54,534 nucleotides of DNA, taken from Verrucomicrobiota bacterium (GTDB lineage Bacteria > Verrucomicrobiota > Verrucomicrobiia > Limisphaerales > UBA9464). Shown piece after piece: positions 50,093 through 54,534 of this stretch. Position numbers and translations under genes: made by a program. Numbering within the stretch: position 1 is the first letter of the stretch; each line of letters begins with the position of its first letter. The stretch is taken from the NCBI GenBank assembly GCA_947471985.1, contig CANIZL010000038.1, positions 1-54,534 of the forward strand. The letters are read 5' to 3'. A model generated the notes under the pieces. The model did not search any database. It had not been told where the DNA came from and worked only from the letters and a program-made list of their open reading frames with translations.

Positions 50093-51274
50093 CTAATTCA
50101 GGCCCGCGCCGCGCCGGAATCCCGGGGTCAAAGACCGGAGGGCATCGCGCTCCTCTCCGGTTGACTCCGACGGGTCGGTGGGTTTCGCCCCGCTTTGTGC
50201 CTTGAAGGCCGAGCGGAACAGCCAGTGCTTGGTGATCAGGTTGTTCACGTTGCTGACCAGCAGGCTGGTGTTCGCGGTGATGTTGGTGTCGCGAAGCAGC
50301 AGGACGTTCAGGTTGGTGAGCGTGAGATTGACGTTCCCGGCGATGGCGGGCAGTTGCTCGTTCACGGAATCCATGAGCCGCCGGCTGGTGGCGAGCGTGT
50401 TCGCCAGGTCATTGGTCAGGCCGGGCAGGACGTCCGCAACCTGTCCCGTAATGCGCCGCGAATTGGCGATCAATCCACCCAGATCATTGGTCAACGAGGC
50501 GACGGCCAGGCGGGCGGTCTGAAGGGTCAGGACGACGTCGTTGGTCAGGGCGCCGATGGTCTGACGCGTGAAGGACAGGGTTTGCAGCGCGTCCTGGGTT
50601 ACGCGCGGCAGGTCGGTGCGCAGGAACGCGGTGATGTCGTCGGCGTTCTTGAGGATGCGTTGGGCCTGAGCCAGCAAGGTCTCCGATTGATCGACCGCCA
50701 GGTAGTACCCCTTCTGCTTGTTGGTCAGGGCACCGTACTGGAGCAGATTGGAGCTCGGGGTGTAGGCGTATTTTTCCCACAACACGCCCTCCGCCTTGTC
50801 GTTTACCATTTTTGCCGTCGGAACGGTGGATTTGCCGCCGGGCTGAAGTTCCAGAAAACTCCCGCCGGCCAGTTCCACGGGAAAACCGCTGATCCGAACC
50901 CGGTAATCCGTGAAGATGTAGCCGGCGTACTTGGGCGTGACTTTGAACGCCACAAAGACGTTGAAATTGTTGGTCTGGTAGTAATCCCAGGTCTGGCGCT
51001 CCTCCAGCCGGATGGCGGTGACCTCGGTGACTTCGCCAACCGTAAAGCCCAACATTTTTACCGGGGTCCCTTCCTTCACGCCGGTGGCGTCGTTCAGGTA
51101 GGTGTAATACGGCACGTAGGTGATGAACCATCCGCGGGCTTCGGCGGTTTGCTTCAGAAAGTAAACAAAACCACCCAGCATCAACAACGCGGTCACGCCG
51201 AGGAACAGGCCGGTGATCCACTCCACCTTGCGCAGGCGGGTGCGGAGTTGCGGGGTCAGATCTTGTATTGGCAT
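50093..51274 (-). CDS. MCE-domain (MlaD family) protein
   Basis: This protein is 393 aa from the ATG at 51274 (MPIQDLTPQL); the upstream frame is open without support. One N-terminal membrane helix spans about 20-40. An MCE domain follows at about 65-170 (EGTPVKMLGFTVGEVTEV, YRVRISGFPVELAGGSFLEL). A long alpha-helical tail of about 180-340 (repeated LTND/LxN heptads) forms a coiled coil, then a short disordered end. MCE proteins form hexamers that shuttle phospholipids between membranes. The usual permease (MlaE) and ATPase (MlaF) genes are not next to it; mutL follows instead and a divergent gene precedes it. Confidence 0.88.
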   Translation of the reverse strand: MPIQDLTPQLRTRLRKVEWITGLFLGVTALLMLGGFVYFLKQTAEARGWFITYVPYYTYLNDATGVKEGTPVKMLGFTVGEVTEVTAIRLEERQTWDYYQTNNFNVFVAFKVTPKYAGYIFTDYRVRISGFPVELAGGSFLELQPGGKSTVPTAKMVNDKAEGVLWEKYAYTPSSNLLQYGALTNKQKGYYLAVDQSETLLAQAQRILKNADDITAFLRTDLPRVTQDALQTLSFTRQTIGALTNDVVLTLQTARLAVASLTNDLGGLIANSRRITGQVADVLPGLTNDLANTLATSRRLMDSVNEQLPAIAGNVNLTLTNLNVLLLRDTNITANTSLLVSNVNNLITKHWLFRSAFKAQSGAKPTDPSESTGEERDALRSLTPGFRRGAGLN

Positions 51275-51422
51275 GGCGGAGTGAACCGAAATCCGAGCGA
51301 CCGCAAATAGAGCTTTCGAATGTCCCCGCGTCGAGCGGCAGCGTGGGAAAACGCGGGGGATGCCGGAACCCGGGTTGCCGGTCCGGCTTCCGCTTCCCGC
51401 GATTTGCGATACCCTGCGGGGC

Positions 51423-53252
51423 ATGTTGCTGCGCTCCTGCTTGTCTTTGGGACTGATCGGATGGATCGGCCTGGCGTGTTCCGCCGGTGAACCGGTCACC
51501 CCGCCGGAATTCGACCGTGCGTTTGCGGAACTTCAGTCGCTCCAGGGCCGCACCAACGAGACCGGGCGATTGCGCGGTCTTTTCGCCCTGCAATGGCGCT
51601 ACGCGATGATCGAAAACCCGGAGGCGGCCACCGGCTACGGGTATCCGGGTCAGAATGAGCGCTGGACGGATCTCTCCCCGGCGGCCGAGGCGCGGCGACG
51701 GACGGAACTGGCGCGTCCGGAACGGGTGTTGGCGGGAATCGATCGCAGTGCGCTGGGCGCTGACGACCTCCTCTGGGCGGAGCTTTTTCAACGGTTGTTG
51801 GCCCTGGATCGCGAGGGACTGCGTTTCCCGTCGGAGTACCTGCGGTTGAATCAAATGGAAGGGGTGCAGCGGGAGGTGCCCGACCTGATCGCCATGATGC
51901 CCACGGCGAAGGCGGCGGACTATGCGGCCATTCTCGCCCGCCTGCGGTCGGTGCCGGTCTTGGTACGTCAAAACCTGGCGTTATTGCGGGAAGGCCTGGC
52001 CAAGGGCATCACGCCGCCCCGCATCACCCTCCGCGATGTGCCCGCACAGGTGCTGAGCCTGGTGCCGCCGGATCCCACGGAATCCGCTTTGTATCGTCCC
52101 TTTCAGGAAATTTCCCCGACCGTGCCGTCGACAGAACACGCGGTCCTGCGGGCGGCGGCGCGGGCGGCGCTGACCAACGGGGTGTATGCCGCCTTTCAGG
52201 AATTGCACCGGTTTCTGGTCGACGAATACGTCCCCCGGGCCCGCGAAGGCATCGCCTGCCGCGATTTGCCCGACGGCGCCGCCTGGTACGCCTTTAATGC
52301 CCGCCGCCAGACAACCACCGACCTGACCCCGGCCCAAATCCACGCGCTGGGATTGTCCGAGGTAAAGCGTATCCGGGCGGAGATGGAGCGCTTGAAGGCG
52401 GAGGTGGGTTTCACCGGGGATTTGCCGGCGTTTTTCCAACATTTGCGCACCGAACCCCGCTTCTTTCATGAATCCGGCACGGCGCTGCTCGCGGGGTACC
52501 GGGACATCGCCAAGCGCATCGATCTCGAACTGCCGCGGCTCTTCGGCAAACTCCCGCGCCTGCCCTACGGGGTGATCGCCATTCCGGGCTATTCCGAGCG
52601 GTCGCAGACGACCGGGTATTATCAGCCCGGATCGCTGGAAGCCGGCCGGCCGGGGGCCTTCTACGCGAACACCTACGATCTGCGCATGCGTCCGAAATGG
52701 GAGATGGAAGCGCTGACGCTCCATGAAGCCGTACCGGGACATCACCTGCAGATCGCCCTCGCCCAGGAATTGGAAGGCGTGCCGGAGTTCCAACGGTTCG
52801 GTCACGTGACCGCGTTTGTGGAGGGGTGGGGGCTTTATAGCGAGAGTCTAGGCTCCGCGCTCGGGTTGTATCGCGATCCCTACAGCAAGTTTGGGCAATT
52901 GACCTACGAGATCTGGCGGGCCATCCGCCTGGTGGTCGACACCGGCATGCACGACCTCGGCTGGAGCCGTCAACAAGCGATCGATTACTTCCAGGCCAAC
53001 GCCGGCAAGACTGAACACGACATCACGGTGGAGGTGGATCGGTATATCGTGTGGCCGGGTCAGGCCCTGGCGTACAAGGTCGGCGAACTCCGCATTCAGG
53101 CGCTGCGACGGGAGGCGGAACAGGCCCTGGGCGGGCGGTTCGATGTCCGGCGGTTCCACGACGAACTGCTGGGGCACGGACCCCTGCCGTTGAACGTCCT
53201 CGAACCGCGCCTGCGTTCCTGGATCCAGGCGCAGGCGCTCCCGGAGAAGTAG
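51423..53252 (+). CDS. DUF885 family protein (metallopeptidase-like)
   Basis: This protein is 609 aa from the ATG at 51423 (MLLRSCLSLGLIGWIGLACS), a signal peptide that may be a lipoprotein signal (LAC). The DUF885 body runs from about 50 to 600, with YGVIAIPGYSERSQTTGYYQ, AFYANTYDLRMRPKWEMEAL and the metal site HEAVPGHH (H434, E435, H440, H441), then GWGLYSESLGSALGLYRDPY and WPGQALAYKVGELRIQALRR. DUF885 proteins resemble zinc peptidases; substrate unknown. It is divergent from mlaD and 66 bp before the DUF4159 gene. Confidence 0.9.
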   Translation: MLLRSCLSLGLIGWIGLACSAGEPVTPPEFDRAFAELQSLQGRTNETGRLRGLFALQWRYAMIENPEAATGYGYPGQNERWTDLSPAAEARRRTELARPERVLAGIDRSALGADDLLWAELFQRLLALDREGLRFPSEYLRLNQMEGVQREVPDLIAMMPTAKAADYAAILARLRSVPVLVRQNLALLREGLAKGITPPRITLRDVPAQVLSLVPPDPTESALYRPFQEISPTVPSTEHAVLRAAARAALTNGVYAAFQELHRFLVDEYVPRAREGIACRDLPDGAAWYAFNARRQTTTDLTPAQIHALGLSEVKRIRAEMERLKAEVGFTGDLPAFFQHLRTEPRFFHESGTALLAGYRDIAKRIDLELPRLFGKLPRLPYGVIAIPGYSERSQTTGYYQPGSLEAGRPGAFYANTYDLRMRPKWEMEALTLHEAVPGHHLQIALAQELEGVPEFQRFGHVTAFVEGWGLYSESLGSALGLYRDPYSKFGQLTYEIWRAIRLVVDTGMHDLGWSRQQAIDYFQANAGKTEHDITVEVDRYIVWPGQALAYKVGELRIQALRREAEQALGGRFDVRRFHDELLGHGPLPLNVLEPRLRSWIQAQALPEK

Positions 53253-53318
53253 AATCGCAACAGAATTGCTGTTCCCGAGGGTGGTCGATAGGCTCGGGAA
53301 TCGCCGCGTCGCCTTGAA

Positions 53319-54149
53319 ATGAAAAAGAGACTGATGCTCTGGGGCTGGATCCCGCTGGGGATGGCGCTGTTGGCCGTCCGGGTCCTCGCTCAGCAACACG
53401 CCCGCGAGTTGACGACGCACAGCACGGGGACTCCGATGTGGACGAACACCGCGGCGCTCGACCGCGATGTCTTCACGTTTGTGCGGGTGAAATACAGTGT
53501 GAACGGGCGGCACGGCTACGGCTCCACCCCCCAACGCTGGATGATCGACGCCCCGGACAGCGACCTGAATTTCTCCTACCGCCTTCAGCAGATGACCTCG
53601 ATGAAGGTCAATCCCGAGGGGCGATTCCTGGAACTCACGGACAAGGAATTGGCGAATTATCCGTTCATCTACATCGTGGAACCCGGCCGGCTGACGTTTA
53701 CGGAGGCCGAGGTGCCGATCCTGCGGCAGTACCTGCTCAACGGTGGATTCCTGATGGTCGATGATTTCTGGGGTGAACGCGAGTGGGCGAATTTTCATGA
53801 GGAGTTGAAGCTGGTGTTTCCGGATCGGGAACCGGTGGATCTGCCCTTGGATCACCCCATTTTTCATTGCGTGTACGACCTGAAAGCGAAGCCGCAGATT
53901 CCGGGACTCCCGCATGCCATCCGCAATCAGGGGACCGACATCACCTGGGAGCGGGAGGATGCCAAGGAGGTGCATTACCGGGGCCTTTTTGACGACAAAG
54001 GCCGGATGATGGTGATGATCTGCCACAATACCGACCTGGGCGACGGCTGGGAGCGCGAAGGTGAATACGAATTCTATTTTCGCGAGTTCTCGGAGAAGAA
54101 GGCCTACCCGCTTGGTATTAATATTATCTACTACGCGATGACGCATTGA
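53319..54149 (+). CDS. DUF4159 domain protein, exported
   Basis: This 276-aa protein has a signal peptide of about 25 residues (MKKRLMLWGWIPLGMALLAV). DUF4159 spans about 45-270: FVRVKYSVNGRHGYGSTPQR, WMIDAPDSDLNFSYRLQQMT, FIYIVEPGRLTFTEAEVPIL, LLNGGFLMVDDFWGEREWANF, LDHPIFHCVYDLK, and MVMICHNTDLGDGWEREGE. In many PVC genomes such genes stand next to MoxR-type ATPase and DUF58 genes; anything of that kind would lie beyond the window. Function unknown. Confidence 0.9.
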   Translation: MKKRLMLWGWIPLGMALLAVRVLAQQHARELTTHSTGTPMWTNTAALDRDVFTFVRVKYSVNGRHGYGSTPQRWMIDAPDSDLNFSYRLQQMTSMKVNPEGRFLELTDKELANYPFIYIVEPGRLTFTEAEVPILRQYLLNGGFLMVDDFWGEREWANFHEELKLVFPDREPVDLPLDHPIFHCVYDLKAKPQIPGLPHAIRNQGTDITWEREDAKEVHYRGLFDDKGRMMVMICHNTDLGDGWEREGEYEFYFREFSEKKAYPLGINIIYYAMTH

Positions 54150-54534
54150 GGGCAGCCGGTGCGCGCGTCGCGGAGGTGTTGCTTGCGGTGGCTGCGAGGG
54201 GGGCGAGTCGAGGCATTTGTCGGAAGTGCCGGCAGTGAATTCCACGAGGTCGTGGACTGCGGCCGTCCTCTGGCGCTTTTGAAATTGAACGTGCGAGCCG
54301 GACGCACGCCGAAATTACCGGCGAGCGGGCATGGTAGTTCAGCGGACGCTCTGGGTGCAGTGACGCTCGACTCCAAAGCGGTAGCGGACTCTCATCCTTA
54401 CCCACATTTCTTGGTGCTATACTTCCGAGGTGGTTTTGCCTTGGCTTGCGGGGTGAACGGAGGCGTTGTTGGGCCGTCTCGTGTTTGCCGTTGGCGATGT
54501 TTACGTCTGGTTGGCGCTGTCGCGTTGGTGAGCC
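54150..54534. other. 385-bp gene-free end of window
   Basis: No supported ORF, no clear terminator and no tRNA was found here. A stretch near 54330-54380 (GGTAGTTCAGCGG ... GCTCGACTCC) recalls tRNA D- and T-arm sequence but does not fold into a cloverleaf. Confidence 0.4.

Noticed and set aside
54330-54380. tRNA-like D-arm and T-arm fragments
   Set aside because: No acceptor stem, anticodon stem or CCA-side match could be paired; chance similarity is more likely.

Overview
The window looks like a chromosomal segment of a GC-rich Verrucomicrobiota bacterium, most likely of the Pedosphaera/Limisphaera type, or a close relative within the PVC group. The evidence is the family mix. It includes paired DUF1549/DUF1553 and DUF1501 proteins, 'planctomycete-type' cytochrome c-WD40 proteins, PPC-domain proteins, a GEVED-type secreted protein, an ECF sigma factor with a huge membrane-anchored C-terminal extension, and a PocR-type AraC regulator. 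The taxonomy is inferred from gene content only; no rRNA or tRNA gene was recognised.

Layout. (1) 0.1-3 kb: a tiny membrane ORF and a three-repeat secreted protein. (2) 3.2-11.7 kb: one orphan two-module NRPS, C-A-PCP-C-C-A-PCP-TE, whose first C domain lacks the catalytic His. (3) 12.3-15.6 kb: an ECF sigma factor fused through one membrane helix to about 870 residues of carboxypeptidase-regulatory-like modules. (4) 15.6-19.8 kb: a repeat-rich island holding a VOC/glyoxalase-like protein and a secreted Ig-like protein, with three copies of a hairpin-rich extragenic repeat, six copies of a 32-bp motif and a 7-bp tandem repeat. (5) 19.8-30 kb: a six-gene block on the minus strand, PPC / cytochrome c-WD40 / DUF1549-DUF1553 / DUF1501 / PPC / cytochrome c-WD40, in which the PPC plus cytochrome-WD40 pair occurs twice. 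(6) 30.2-35.4 kb: polyphosphate kinase behind a translationally coupled regulator-kinase-response regulator operon. (7) 35.7-37.0 kb: cbpA-cbpM, with a perfect 38-bp palindrome just upstream.

(8) 37.2-40.5 kb: a radical-SAM homologue without its cluster cysteines and two overlapping glycosyltransferase genes. (9) 40.7-42.8 kb: a protein with an internally duplicated uncharacterised domain, then pgk. (10) 43-44.7 kb: grpE-dnaJ. (11) 45-47.8 kb: a ThuA-like lipoprotein, argC, and a GEVED-type protein with a good intrinsic terminator. (12) 47.9-54.1 kb: mutL and an MCE/MlaD protein on the minus strand, then a DUF885 peptidase-like protein and a DUF4159 protein on the plus strand.

Housekeeping genes (pgk, argC, mutL, grpE, dnaJ, ppk1) are interspersed with lineage-specific secreted and regulatory genes. 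No transposase, integrase, CRISPR array or phage gene was seen. The most unusual items are the hairpin repeat family, the transmembrane sigma-factor fusion, the cluster-less radical-SAM homologue, the 38-bp palindrome, the PocR-kinase-response-regulator operon and the NRPS architecture.
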